Notes under the pieces: generated by a model
What the model saw: only the letters and a program-made list of their open reading frames with translations
The model's database searches: none
Told to the model about the DNA's origin: nothing
In this document: piece after piece, positions 9,776-17,917 of the stretch
How positions within the stretch are numbered: the stretch's first letter is position 1
Layout: each line of letters begins with the position of its first letter
DNA from: CAVXGU01 sp963761615
GTDB taxonomy: Bacteria; Acidobacteriota; Vicinamibacteria; Vicinamibacterales; CAVVIG01
DNA length: 64,000 nt
Assembly (NCBI GenBank): GCA_963761615.1
Contig: CAVXGU010000001.1
Span: forward strand, 186,001-250,000
Direction: 5' to 3'
Program-made: the position numbers and the translations under genes

Positions 9776-11602
9776 TCAGTCCTCGCGGCCGCGTCCTTCG
9801 CCGTCGGCGATCTTGACGGCCACGGCGGTCATGTCGTCGTTGGGCGCCCGCGTCCCGCGGAACTGCTGCACGGCGGCAAAGATCGCATCCACGATCTCCC
9901 GCGCCGACCCGCCTCGCGCCGCGCCCACCACCTCGGCCAGCCTGGCGCCGCCGAATTCCCGGCCGTCCGGGTCGCTCGCCTCGGACACGCCGTCGCTGCA
10001 GAACACGTACACGTCGCCCGGCGCAAGTTCGAAGCTCGCCTCGTCGTAGCTCGACCCGGGGAAGGACCCGAGGGGCACGCCGGGAAGCTCCACTTCCTTG
10101 ACGGTGCCGCCGGAGCACCGGATCGGATACGGCAACCCGGAATTGGCCAGGATGACGCTCCGGCGCTTGAAGTCGAACGCGGCGTAGCAGAGCGTGCAGT
10201 AGTACTCCTCGAGCTGGCGCCCGTGGAGGATCGTGTTCATCGACGAGAGCACACCCGACGGACTCGACCGCTCGAGGGTGTAGCGCCGGCGGAACGTGCG
10301 CGACCGGACCAGCTCGCCGACGAAGGCGCTGTAGAGGGCGGCGGGCACGCCTTTCCCGGAGACGTCGCCGACGGCCACGATGAGCCCGTGGGCCTCGGGA
10401 GACAGGAAGTCGTACAGATCGCCGCCCAGCTCCCGCGCCGGCGCGAACCGCGCCGCCACGTCGACGCCCTTCATGCGCTTGGGCAGCTCGGTCGGCAGCA
10501 GGGCCGCCTGCACGCGCTGCGCGAAGCGGACCTCCTTCTCCAGCCGGACTTCGTTGGCGCGGATCGTCTCGTACAGCCGGGCGTTCTCGATCGCGACGGC
10601 GGCCTGGCTGGCGAGCAGCGTCAGGATCTCCATGTGGCGCTTCGTGAAGGCGTTCAGCTCTGGGCTCTCCAGGTCGAACACGCCGATGCATCGATCCTGC
10701 ACGAGGAGGGGGATGACGAGCTCGGAGCGCGTTTCGTCGACGAAGCTGACGTACCGGGGATCGAGCGACACGTCGGGGACGAGGATCGGCTCCTTGTCGC
10801 GCGCGGCGTGCCCGACCAGTCCGCAGCCCAGCTTCATGTGCGGGAAGCTGACGCGATCGCCGTAGCGCACGGCGACCTTCATCTCCAGCTCGCTGGTGTC
10901 CTCGTTCAGCAGGAGAATCCCGAACGTCCGGTAGTCGATCAACCGGCGGGTCAGGTTCGCGATCCGCGTCAGGAGCTCGTCGAGCTGCAGGATCGCGCCG
11001 AACTCGCGGCCGATCTCGGCGAGGGTCTCGAGCGTCGCGGTGTACTCGCGCTCCCGCTCGAAGAGGCGCGCGTTCTCGATCGCGACCGCCACGTGGGCGC
11101 CGAACTGCCGGAGCATCGCCTCGTCCACCTCGGTGAACTGTCCCACGGTGTCCGACAGGAGGTTGAGCGCGCCGATCACGCGGCCCTTGCGGCGCAGCGG
11201 CACGACCAGCTCGGCCGCCGAGCCGCTGACGGCGTCGACGTACCGCGGGTCGGCGCGCACGTCGTTGACGAGGAGCGGCAGGCCCTCGGCCACCGCCGCC
11301 CCGACCAGCCCGTCGCCGACCTTCAGGCGCAGCGTGCGCGCGACGTCTTCCGGATAGCCGACCGAGTACGCGATGTGGAGCTCCCCGGCCGCCGGGTCGA
11401 GGAGGTACACGGCAAAGGCGTGGAACTTCGTGATGCGGGCGATGAGCTGCGGGATCTTCGCCAGCAGGTCGTTCAGATCGAGAACGGAGGTGACCTCCCG
11501 ACCGAGCTCGAACAGCGTCGTGACGAGCTCCCGCGCGCGCGCTGCTCCCTGCAGGGCGATGGGCGAGACGGTCGGGGGGCCTGGCGGGGCTTCGGGCACC
11601 AA
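9776..11602 (-). CDS. GAF-GAF-PP2C (SpoIIE/RsbU-type) phosphatase
   Basis: 608 residues. Two GAF domains (about 30-180 and 205-350) are joined by a helical segment to a PP2C/SpoIIE domain (about 380-600). Metal-site motifs are present: GGDLYDF, GDVSGKGVPAAL, FCSDGVSEASD and PNDDMTAVAV. Such proteins dephosphorylate anti-sigma-factor antagonists in partner-switching systems in response to ligands. No anti-sigma or antagonist gene is adjacent, so the target is unknown. The start is TTG 11602 or GTG 11599. A TATACT -10 lies six bases before the TTG, so the mRNA may be leaderless. The gene is divergent from fabZ with a 25-base gap. Confidence 0.88.
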   Translation of the reverse strand: MVPEAPPGPPTVSPIALQGAARARELVTTLFELGREVTSVLDLNDLLAKIPQLIARITKFHAFAVYLLDPAAGELHIAYSVGYPEDVARTLRLKVGDGLVGAAVAEGLPLLVNDVRADPRYVDAVSGSAAELVVPLRRKGRVIGALNLLSDTVGQFTEVDEAMLRQFGAHVAVAIENARLFEREREYTATLETLAEIGREFGAILQLDELLTRIANLTRRLIDYRTFGILLLNEDTSELEMKVAVRYGDRVSFPHMKLGCGLVGHAARDKEPILVPDVSLDPRYVSFVDETRSELVIPLLVQDRCIGVFDLESPELNAFTKRHMEILTLLASQAAVAIENARLYETIRANEVRLEKEVRFAQRVQAALLPTELPKRMKGVDVAARFAPARELGGDLYDFLSPEAHGLIVAVGDVSGKGVPAALYSAFVGELVRSRTFRRRYTLERSSPSGVLSSMNTILHGRQLEEYYCTLCYAAFDFKRRSVILANSGLPYPIRCSGGTVKEVELPGVPLGSFPGSSYDEASFELAPGDVYVFCSDGVSEASDPDGREFGGARLAEVVGAARGGSAREIVDAIFAAVQQFRGTRAPNDDMTAVAVKIADGEGRGRED

Positions 11603-11608
11603 ACTGAA

Positions 11609-11616
11609 AGTATACT
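11609..11616. promoter_or_regulatory. Palindromic -10 (AGTATACT) shared by two divergent genes
   Basis: AGTATACT is its own reverse complement and reads TATACT on both strands. On the plus strand it ends 11 bases before the fabZ ATG; on the minus strand it ends six bases before the phosphatase TTG. A single symmetric -10 could serve both directions. Confidence 0.5.
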
Positions 11617-11627
11617 AATTCCGCCAC

Positions 11628-12089
11628 ATGGACCTGCCGCTGCCTCTCGACTACGCCGCGATCGAGCGGATTCTTCCGCACCGGTACCCGTTCCTGCTCG
11701 TCGACCGGATCACCGAATTCGAAGTCGACAAGCGGATCGTCGGCATCAAGAACGTCTCCCTCAACGAGCGCTACCTGTCGCACGTGACCGGAGACCTGCC
11801 GGTGCTGCCGCCCACCATCCTCACCGAGGCCGTGGCGCAGGTCGGCGCCATCCTCATCCTCGCCAAGCCCGAGAACCGCCAGCGGCTCATCTACTTCGCC
11901 GGCATCGAGAAGGTGCGCTACCGCCGCCCGGTGCACCCGGGCGACGTCGTCGAGATCGAGGCGACGGTGATCCGGCTGCGCAGCCGGATGGGCCTGCTCA
12001 AGGGCATCGCCCGCGTCAATGGCAACGTCGTCGTCGAAGGGACCATGACGTTCGCCCTCGAGACGCCCAAGAAGGGCGACGGCGACTAG
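11628..12089 (+). CDS. fabZ: FabZ-type 3-hydroxyacyl-ACP dehydratase
   Basis: 153 residues, hot-dog fold. The catalytic His is in LPHRYPFLLVDR and the catalytic Glu in TEAVAQVG; YFAGIEKVRYRRPVHPGD is the family core. It removes water from 3-hydroxyacyl-ACP in fatty-acid elongation. The usual FPGxPxMPG loop reads VTGDLPVLPPT here, so the second Pro-Gly is Pro-Pro. No fab or lpx genes are adjacent, so it could be a second copy. ATG 11628 follows the shared -10 with almost no leader. Its stop shares CTAG with the convergent EamA gene. Confidence 0.88.
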   Translation: MDLPLPLDYAAIERILPHRYPFLLVDRITEFEVDKRIVGIKNVSLNERYLSHVTGDLPVLPPTILTEAVAQVGAILILAKPENRQRLIYFAGIEKVRYRRPVHPGDVVEIEATVIRLRSRMGLLKGIARVNGNVVVEGTMTFALETPKKGDGD

Positions 12090-12977
12090 GCGGGCGACCG
12101 CCGCACCAGCGAGACGCCGGCGAGGACGACGCCCGCCGCGAGCGCGATGCGCGGGCTGAAGGGCTCGCCGAGCACCACTGTTCCGAGCCAGACGGCCAGG
12201 ACCGGATTGATGTAGGCGTAGAGCGAGACGACCGCCACGGGCAGATGCTTGAGCGCGTAGGCATAGGCCGAGAAGCCCGCGATCGACCCGGCCGCAACGA
12301 GATAGGCGAGCGCGCCGAACGTGCGCGGCGTGAATGCCAGGACGTGCCACTGGCCCGACACGGTGGCGGCGAGGAGGAAGACGAGCCCGCCGCAGAGCAT
12401 CTCGCACGCAGCGGTCATCAGGACGTTCTCGTGACGCGCGGCACCACGGCCGCGGTGCCGCGAGAGAATCGAGCCGGTCGCCCAGCCGCAACACCCCACT
12501 TGCGTCGCCAGCACACCCAGGGCCACGCCGCGGCCGCCGATCCGGATCTCGGGCCAGACGAGCAGCACGATCCCGCTGAAACCGAGCACGAGGCCCGCGA
12601 CTCGCCACCACATGAGCCGCTCGCCCGCCGGCATGGCCGCGTCGATGCCCACCATCCAGAAGGGCGATACCGCGACCAGCAGGGCCGTCAGCCCGCTCGG
12701 GATCGGTACGCTCGGCCAGGAGCACCCCGCCGTTGGCGGTCGCGATCAGCAGCGCGCCCAGCCCCGCGAGCGTCGGCCACTCTCGGCGCGGCGGCAGACG
12801 CTCGCCGCGCGCCCGGAGCACCGCGATCAGGACGGCGCCCGCAGTCGTCCACCGGATCGCGCCGAGCGGAAACGGCGGAATCGTGGTGAGGGCGACGCGG
12901 ATCGCGAGGTAGGTCGCGCTCCAGACCGCGCAGATGACCAGGAACGCGAGGTACGCCCGCGGTGGAGGGTGCGTCAC
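12086..12977 (-). CDS. EamA/DMT-family transporter (frameshifted)
   Basis: Ten-helix drug/metabolite exporter family, with two EamA repeats. The first repeat is read from GTG 12977 (MTHPPPRAYLAFLVICAVW) to about 12714. The frame then shifts and the rest continues to 12086 (PSGLTALLVAVSPFW onward). Removing one base near 12707-12714 restores a 296-residue protein of normal length. This may be a sequencing error or a young pseudogene. The start codon overlaps the stop of the diguanylate cyclase gene (GTGA), so the two are translationally coupled. Substrate unknown. Confidence 0.75.
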
Positions 12978-14170
12978 GCCACGAGCGGATCGAGCGACAG
13001 GCGCACGCAGTTGCGCCCCTGCGATTTCGCGGCGTACAGCGCGGCGTCGGCGCGGCCGATCACCGCCTCGGCGTCGACCTCGGACGGCAGGGCCACGGTC
13101 ACGCCGAAGCTCGCCGTGACGCGGAGGCGCTCCTCCTCCCAGGTGATCGACATCCCGGCGATCTCGCGGCGGAGCGTGTCGGCGACGCGCTTCGCGCCTT
13201 CGACCGGCGTCTCGGGGAGCACCGCGAGGAACTCCTCACCGCCGTACCGGCACTTGACGTCGCTCGTCCGCAGCACCTCCCGCATCCGCTTCCCGACCGC
13301 GCGAAGCACGGCGTCGCCGCACAGGTGGCCTCGTCGATCGTTGATCTGCTTGAAGTGATCCAGGTCGAACATGACCAGCGAGACGGGGAGCTGCGAGCGC
13401 CGTGCGCGGCGGAGCTCGGATTCGAGGACCTCCACCGTGTGCGTCCGGTTGTAGCAGCCCGTGAGACCGTCGCGCACGCTCGTCTCCCGGATCTCGGCGA
13501 AGAGGCCCGCGTTGCGGAGCGAGATGGCCAGCAGCGTGGCCGCGGCCTCGAGCTTGCGCCCGGCGAGCCCGGCCGGGGCCGCATCGTCGGGCAGCCCCAG
13601 GACACCGAAGGCCACGGCGCCGGCACGGATGGGCCAGCACGTCTGTCCCTCGACGACGGCCGGGTCGCGCCGCCCGCTCGTGTCTCCGAGCACGCGCTCC
13701 GCGAGGCGAAGGCGCGCCGGGTCGATGTCCTCGGTCGACACCGCGGGCTGCAGGCTGTGCCAGGCGCCCTGGACCAGCACGAGGGCCCAGGCGCGGTCGC
13801 TGGCCGCGAGCGTCGACAGGTGCTGGAGAACCGCGGCGCGGATCGAATCCAGGTCCAGCGCCCGGCCCAGCGCCTGGCCGAACAGCACGAGGCGCTCCAT
13901 CTCGGCCGCCCGCGATCCGGCGGCGGCGGCCTCCGCCTTCGCGGCGGCCGTCTGCACGTCGGCCTCCTGACGCTTGCCCTGCAGGTGGAAGACGAATACG
14001 ACGACGAGAATCAGGAGCGCCGGAACCAGGGCCAGGCCGGTCTGCCGCTCGACCTCGCGCGCCAGGTCCAGCAGGGCGCCCAGAGGCCGCGAAAACACCA
14101 CGATCACGGCCAGGACGAAGCCGGCGACGAGCAAGCGATCCTGTCGGCTGACCAGGCGCATGGCGCTCAC
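12974..14170 (-). CDS. Membrane-anchored diguanylate cyclase (GGDEF)
   Basis: 398 residues. Two N-terminal membrane helices (about 12-30 and 43-62) are followed by a GAF-like segment (about 85-225) and a GGDEF domain (about 232-395). The active site is GGEEF, and an RxxD inhibitory site (RTSD) lies five residues before it, so c-di-GMP synthesis with product feedback is expected. It should signal environmental input into biofilm or motility control. Its stop overlaps the start of the EamA gene. It is divergent from the PCYCGC gene 42 bases away. Confidence in the cyclase domain is high; the GAF assignment is weaker. Confidence 0.9.
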   Translation of the reverse strand: MSAMRLVSRQDRLLVAGFVLAVIVVFSRPLGALLDLAREVERQTGLALVPALLILVVVFVFHLQGKRQEADVQTAAAKAEAAAAGSRAAEMERLVLFGQALGRALDLDSIRAAVLQHLSTLAASDRAWALVLVQGAWHSLQPAVSTEDIDPARLRLAERVLGDTSGRRDPAVVEGQTCWPIRAGAVAFGVLGLPDDAAPAGLAGRKLEAAATLLAISLRNAGLFAEIRETSVRDGLTGCYNRTHTVEVLESELRRARRSQLPVSLVMFDLDHFKQINDRRGHLCGDAVLRAVGKRMREVLRTSDVKCRYGGEEFLAVLPETPVEGAKRVADTLRREIAGMSITWEEERLRVTASFGVTVALPSEVDAEAVIGRADAALYAAKSQGRNCVRLSLDPLVA

Positions 14171-14200
14171 GCCGACTTTAGCCCACGTGGCCTGTACCGG

Positions 14201-14206
14201 TAGAAT
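14201..14206 (+). promoter_or_regulatory. Putative -10 (TAGAAT) of the PCYCGC gene
   Basis: TAGAAT ends six bases before the ATG at 14213 and no ribosome site is visible, consistent with a leaderless transcript. Confidence 0.45.
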
Positions 14207-14212
14207 GAAAAC

Positions 14213-14803
14213 ATGGGTCGCAAATCATCCGCCAAACGTCAGACGTCCACGGACTCCCCGGAACCCCCGTCGGGCAAGCCATCGTCGACGCCCCTCGTCG
14301 TCGGTGGGGTCGTGCTGGCCCTGCTGGCCGTCGGCGTCCTGGCTTTCCGCAGCCACGAGACGCCAGTCGATCCCGCCGCTTCCGCCCAAGCGCAGGCGGC
14401 CGCCGGCGTGCCGGACATTGCCAGACACGGGCCGCACCCGCAGGCGAGCCTGCCGCCGCTCGACTTCCCCGGCTACGAGCTCTCACGGGCGCCGGAGGTG
14501 ATTCGCGCCGCCTACGAGTTCGCCGCCGTGCATCCGGAGGTCTCGAGCTACGTGCCGTGCTTCTGCGGCTGCGATCACCAGGGCCACCGCAGCAACGAGG
14601 ACTGCTTCGTCGCCGAGCGCGATGCCAACGGTGACGTGACCCGGTGGGAGGATCACGGAATGGAATGCGCCGTGTGCATCGACGTCGCGACCCAGTCGGC
14701 CCAGATGTACCGGTCGGGCGCCTCGGTGAAGGACATCCGCGCCGCGATCGAGAAGAAGTGGGCGGGACAGACCACCTACCACACGCCGACACCCCTTCCG
14801 TGA
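14213..14803 (+). CDS. PCYCGC-motif membrane-anchored protein
   Basis: 196 residues. After a short basic N-terminus there is one hydrophobic segment (about 28-46, VVGGVVLALLAVGVLAF), a signal anchor. The extracytoplasmic part contains PCFCGC near residue 118 and then HRSNEDCF and MECAVCIDV, matching the PCYCGC-domain family. The six clustered Cys suggest metal or haem-related binding, but the biochemical role of the family is not established. A Gly/Cys-rich hairpin region follows the gene. It is divergent from the diguanylate cyclase gene. Confidence 0.75.
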   Translation: MGRKSSAKRQTSTDSPEPPSGKPSSTPLVVGGVVLALLAVGVLAFRSHETPVDPAASAQAQAAAGVPDIARHGPHPQASLPPLDFPGYELSRAPEVIRAAYEFAAVHPEVSSYVPCFCGCDHQGHRSNEDCFVAERDANGDVTRWEDHGMECAVCIDVATQSAQMYRSGASVKDIRAAIEKKWAGQTTYHTPTPLP

Positions 14804-14824
14804 CCACGCGGTGAGATCGCATCG

Positions 14825-14855
14825 GGGGCGGGCGCCCGAGGATTCCGCCCGCCCC
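14825..14855 (+). terminator. GC-rich hairpin after the PCYCGC gene
   Basis: GGGGCGGGCG (14825-14834) pairs perfectly with CGCCCGCCCC (14846-14855) around an 11-base loop. No U-tract follows. It lies between the PCYCGC stop and the -10 of the hybrid kinase gene and may act as a terminator or insulator. Confidence 0.45.
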
Positions 14856-14873
14856 GCCCCCGCTGCAGAGTTC

Positions 14874-14879
14874 TATAAT
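14874..14879 (+). promoter_or_regulatory. Consensus -10 (TATAAT) of the hybrid kinase gene
   Basis: A perfect TATAAT ends seven bases before the GTG start at 14887, predicting a leaderless mRNA. The -35 position falls in a G+C hairpin arm and shows no consensus. Confidence 0.55.
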
Positions 14880-14886
14880 CGCCGAC

Positions 14887-16407
14887 GTGCCTGACCGCCG
14901 CGCGGCCGCGTTTGCGCGGTTGTTCGAAGCCGTGCACGAAGGCGTCTACATCGGCACCTTCGGCGCCCGCCGTACGTCGACGATCGCCGCCAACCCCCAC
15001 CTGAAGCTCATCTTCGGATTCGGCGCCGAGACGCCGGAGACGGACATCCGTCCGTTCGACGAGGATCGCTTCGTCGACGCCGACGCGCGCACCGCGTTCG
15101 GCGAGCAGTTGACGACCAACGGCTCGGTGAACGACTACCTGCTGCGCCTCCGCCGCGCCGACCAGAGCGTCGTCTGGGTGGAAGTGACGGCACGCGCGGA
15201 TCGGCCGGCGGCGGACGGCAGTCTGCGCATCGAGGCGCTCGTGCGGGACGTCAGCGAGCGCAAGAAGCTCGACGACGAGACACGGGGCATCTATCACCAG
15301 CTGCTGCAGGCGGAGAAGATGGCAGCGCTCGGCCAGACGATCTCCGGCGTGGCGCACGAGCTGAACAACCCGCTTGCGACGATTCTCAGCTGGTCCGAGC
15401 GCCTCTCCGAGCGCCCGGGCGTCGACGAGGGGATGCGCCGCGGTCTCGAGACGATTCGGGCCGAGTCCGAGCGCGCCGCCCGGATCGTGCGGAGCCTGCT
15501 GACCTTCGCCCGGAAGCGACAGACCACGCGAATGATGGTCGACGTCAACCAGATCATCCGCGAGACGCTGGCCCTCCGGGCCTACGACCAGCACATCTCC
15601 AACATCACCGTCATCGACGCGCTCGCCGCGGGCCTGCCCCAGGTCTTCGCCGACGGCCATCAGCTGCAGCAGGTCCTGCTCAACCTCCTCATCAACGCCG
15701 AGCAGGCGATGCTCTCGGCCACCGGCCGGGGCACGCTGGTCGTGCGGACGTGGCACGACCCGGCGCGCGAGTCGGTCACCCTCGAAGTCAACGACGATGG
15801 TCCCGGCATTCCCGAGGAGGTGCAGTCGAAGATCTTCGACCCCTTCTTCACGACGAAGGAAGTCGGCAAGGGGACCGGCCTGGGGCTGACCGTCGCTTAC
15901 GCAATCGTCCAGGAGCATGGCGGCCGAATCCGCCTCGAGTCCAGCGCACGCGGAACGTCGTTCTTCGTCGAGCTTCCGGTGACCGGGATGCAGCTCGCGC
16001 CGCGGGCGCCGGCGCGTCCCCAGCGCGCCCGGGCGCCGGACGGGGGCGGCGCCGTGCTCGTGGTCGAGGACGAAGCCGCGCTGGCGGCGGCGGTGCTCGA
16101 CGCGCTGTCCGATGCGGGCTACCGCGTCGAACGTGCCGCCGACGGGGAGGCCGCCCTCGCGCTCATCAAGGAGAAGCCGTTCGACTTCGTGGTGTGCGAC
16201 TTGAAGATGCCGCGCCTCGACGGGATGGCCTTCCACCGGGCGCTCTCCGAGGTGGCGCCGGAGCTGGCCAGGCGGATCCTCTTCGTCACCGGCGACGTCG
16301 CCGGCACCGAAGCGGGAGCGTTCTTCGAAGAGAACGGATGCCGCTGGCTGCCGAAGCCGTTCCGCCTCGCGGACCTGTTGAGCGCCGTCCGCGAGGGACT
16401 GTCCTAG
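14887..16407 (+). CDS. PAS hybrid sensor histidine kinase
   Basis: 506 residues, no membrane helices. A PAS domain (about 8-125) is followed by an NtrB-like H-box VAHELNNPLA near residue 157. The ATPase core has N-box LLNLLINAEQAM, G1 DDGPGIP and G2 GKGTGLGL. The C-terminal receiver domain (about 390-505) keeps DE in VVEDEAAL, the phospho-Asp in CDLKMPRLDG, Thr in FVTGD and Lys in LPKPF. The protein should autophosphorylate on His and pass phosphate to its own receiver. No output regulator lies in the same operon; the NtrC-type protein at 18256 is a possible partner. Its stop shares CTAG with the convergent sigma factor gene. Confidence 0.92.
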   Translation: MPDRRAAAFARLFEAVHEGVYIGTFGARRTSTIAANPHLKLIFGFGAETPETDIRPFDEDRFVDADARTAFGEQLTTNGSVNDYLLRLRRADQSVVWVEVTARADRPAADGSLRIEALVRDVSERKKLDDETRGIYHQLLQAEKMAALGQTISGVAHELNNPLATILSWSERLSERPGVDEGMRRGLETIRAESERAARIVRSLLTFARKRQTTRMMVDVNQIIRETLALRAYDQHISNITVIDALAAGLPQVFADGHQLQQVLLNLLINAEQAMLSATGRGTLVVRTWHDPARESVTLEVNDDGPGIPEEVQSKIFDPFFTTKEVGKGTGLGLTVAYAIVQEHGGRIRLESSARGTSFFVELPVTGMQLAPRAPARPQRARAPDGGGAVLVVEDEAALAAAVLDALSDAGYRVERAADGEAALALIKEKPFDFVVCDLKMPRLDGMAFHRALSEVAPELARRILFVTGDVAGTEAGAFFEENGCRWLPKPFRLADLLSAVREGLS

Positions 16408-17348
16408 CGTGCGATGGCGGTCTTCTGGGCTCTGCGGCCGGCCTGCACCTTCGCGGCCGCGTGCGTCTTCACGGCGAGCGACGCCTTGACCGAGGCGCGG
16501 ACCTTGTACGGCAGCACCACGCCGCGCGACGGCGCCAGCTGCTCGGCTTCGCGCGCGGGGAGCTCGGCCTTGAGCATCTTGGGCTTGCGGCTCGCGAACG
16601 CGACGAGCGCCTGACGCATCTGGACGAGCTGCTCCGCCCGCATGTCGCCGAGCGCGGCGCGGAGCCGCCGGATCGCCCGGGCGTGCAGCTGCGACACGCG
16701 CGATTCGTTGACGCCGATCTCGGCGCCAATCTCCTTCATCGTGACTTCGCCGTAGTAGTAGAGATCGATCACGCGGCGCTCGCGAGCCGGCAGCGACGCG
16801 AGCGCGGCGCCGACACGCTCGCGCGTCTCCGTCTTCTCGTACGCCGAGTCCGGGGCCTCGGGTTCGGACGGCACGAGCGCCGCGGGCAGCGAGCTCTCGT
16901 CCATGTGCTCGCCGGTGGCGAGCGGCGACGTCGACTCGATCGTGTTGATGCGGACGATGGTGCGCGACAGCTTCTTCTCGTCGGAGCCGACGCGGGCGGC
17001 CAGATCGGCCATCGACGGCTCGTGGCCCAGCTCGCGGCGGAGGGCCTCGCGCGCCGCCTCGAGCTCGCGCCGCTGCCGCCGCACGCCGCGCGGCCAGGCG
17101 TCGCGACGCAGGGCGTCGATCATCGCGCCGCGCACGCGGCGCTCGGCGAATGTCTCGAACTTGATCCCGCGTTCGGCGTCGTAGCGATGCGCCGCGTCGA
17201 TCAGCCCGATGACGCCGTCCTGGACGAGGTCGCCGATGTCGATCGAGTGCGGCATCGACGCCGCCATTCGGCGGGCGAGGGCCTCCACGAACGGCAGGCC
17301 GGCGACGATCCGGCGGTTCTGGCTGGCGGTCACTGGCAGCGCGCGCAT
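16404..17348 (-). CDS. Sigma-28 (FliA/WhiG)-family sigma factor with basic tail
   Basis: 314 residues from ATG 17348, chosen because AAAGGAG lies just upstream; the open frame extends further 5' without family similarity. Region 2 (DLVQDGVIGLIDAAHRYD, then FETFAERRVRGAMIDALR) and region 4 (LPARERRVIDLYYYGEVTMKEIG, SRVSQLHARAIRRL) match the sigma-70 group that includes FliA and WhiG. After region 4 there is an extra tail of roughly 70 residues, rich in Ala, Lys and Arg. No flagellar genes or anti-sigma gene are adjacent. The upstream genes on the same strand are the H-box-only protein and the HTH protein. Which promoters it reads is unknown. Confidence 0.85.
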   Translation of the reverse strand: MRALPVTASQNRRIVAGLPFVEALARRMAASMPHSIDIGDLVQDGVIGLIDAAHRYDAERGIKFETFAERRVRGAMIDALRRDAWPRGVRRQRRELEAAREALRRELGHEPSMADLAARVGSDEKKLSRTIVRINTIESTSPLATGEHMDESSLPAALVPSEPEAPDSAYEKTETRERVGAALASLPARERRVIDLYYYGEVTMKEIGAEIGVNESRVSQLHARAIRRLRAALGDMRAEQLVQMRQALVAFASRKPKMLKAELPAREAEQLAPSRGVVLPYKVRASVKASLAVKTHAAAKVQAGRRAQKTAIAR

Positions 17349-17654
17349 CACGGTCTCCTTTGTCTCCGGCCGGCACCGGGCGTCATGCCCAGCCTGGCCA
17401 TTTCCTGCTGACAACGATTGGCTTCGCGCTGTGCAGTATCGCAACGCTGATACCAACTCGAGGCATGCCGGCTCAGAACGGAACAGCGCTGCCTGCCATT
17501 GCTCGATAAGTGCAGCTGTGAGAATGACTTGCTGCAAGGGACCGATTTCAGACACGCGCGGCAGGATAGGGCGAAAGGCCGTGAATTTCGTCAACAGAAT
17601 GACGACTGACGTTGTCAGGTCGTCAACTTGTTGACTATGAGATTACAAAATTTG
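17349..17654. other. 306-base non-coding leader region with GTCAAC repeats
   Basis: This gap between the H-box gene and the sigma factor gene is richer in A+T than its surroundings and has no convincing ORF. It contains GTCAAC at 17589, an inverted repeat GTCAAC-tt-GTTGAC at 17622-17635, and two TTGTCAGG copies 40 bases apart at 17612 and 17652. It most likely carries the promoter or a long leader of the sigma factor gene. Confidence 0.45.
17622..17635. promoter_or_regulatory. Inverted repeat GTCAAC-TT-GTTGAC, possible operator
   Basis: Perfect 6-bp arms with a 2-base centre, in the non-coding stretch upstream of the sigma factor gene. A further direct GTCAAC copy lies 33 bases to the left. 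The neighbouring excisionase-like HTH protein is a natural candidate binder, but this is inference. Confidence 0.4.
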
Positions 17655-17906
17655 TCAGGAGTGACGATTATTGGCCATCGCGTGACGAATGGCCTGAGTC
17701 GTTTCCATCGCCTCGACAGCGCTGGAAACGACCTGTGCCGCGCGGGCCCGAAACGCGTCGTCGGGCGCCTTGGACTCGAGCAGCTCGGCGTGGGCGAGGA
17801 TGATGCCGAGCTGGTTGTTGAGCTGATGAAAGAGGAAGCGCAGATCCGGAGACTCGTCCATCGATCTCCTCGCGAGCAGTTCCTCGACGGAGAGGGGCGC
17901 CGACAT
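17655..17906 (-). CDS. Tiny H-box (DHp-like) protein without ATPase domain
   Basis: 83 residues from ATG 17906; GTG 17939 would give 94 residues and overlap the HTH gene more. Residues around 27-43 read LFHQLNNQLGIILAHAEL, which closely resembles the NtrB-class H-box (HELNNPL...) with the phospho-acceptor His kept. A second helix follows and then the protein ends, so the catalytic ATPase domain is missing. It could be a phosphotransfer protein or a dimerisation partner of a full kinase. It lies downstream of the HTH gene and upstream of the sigma factor gene on the same strand. Function is inferred only. Confidence 0.6.
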   Translation of the reverse strand: MSAPLSVEELLARRSMDESPDLRFLFHQLNNQLGIILAHAELLESKAPDDAFRARAAQVVSSAVEAMETTQAIRHAMANNRHS

Positions 17907-17917
17907 CGAGTCAGTAC

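Noticed and set aside
9693..12889. Very long open frames (over 1000 codons) on both strands across the PP2C and fabZ region
   Set aside because: They are Arg/Pro/Ala-rich readings of real genes in other frames, a usual effect of high GC; only short segments (the EamA N-terminus) are genuine.
17440..17520. Sigma-54 promoter upstream of the sigma factor gene
   Set aside because: A TGGCAGG match has no GC pair at the correct -12 distance.
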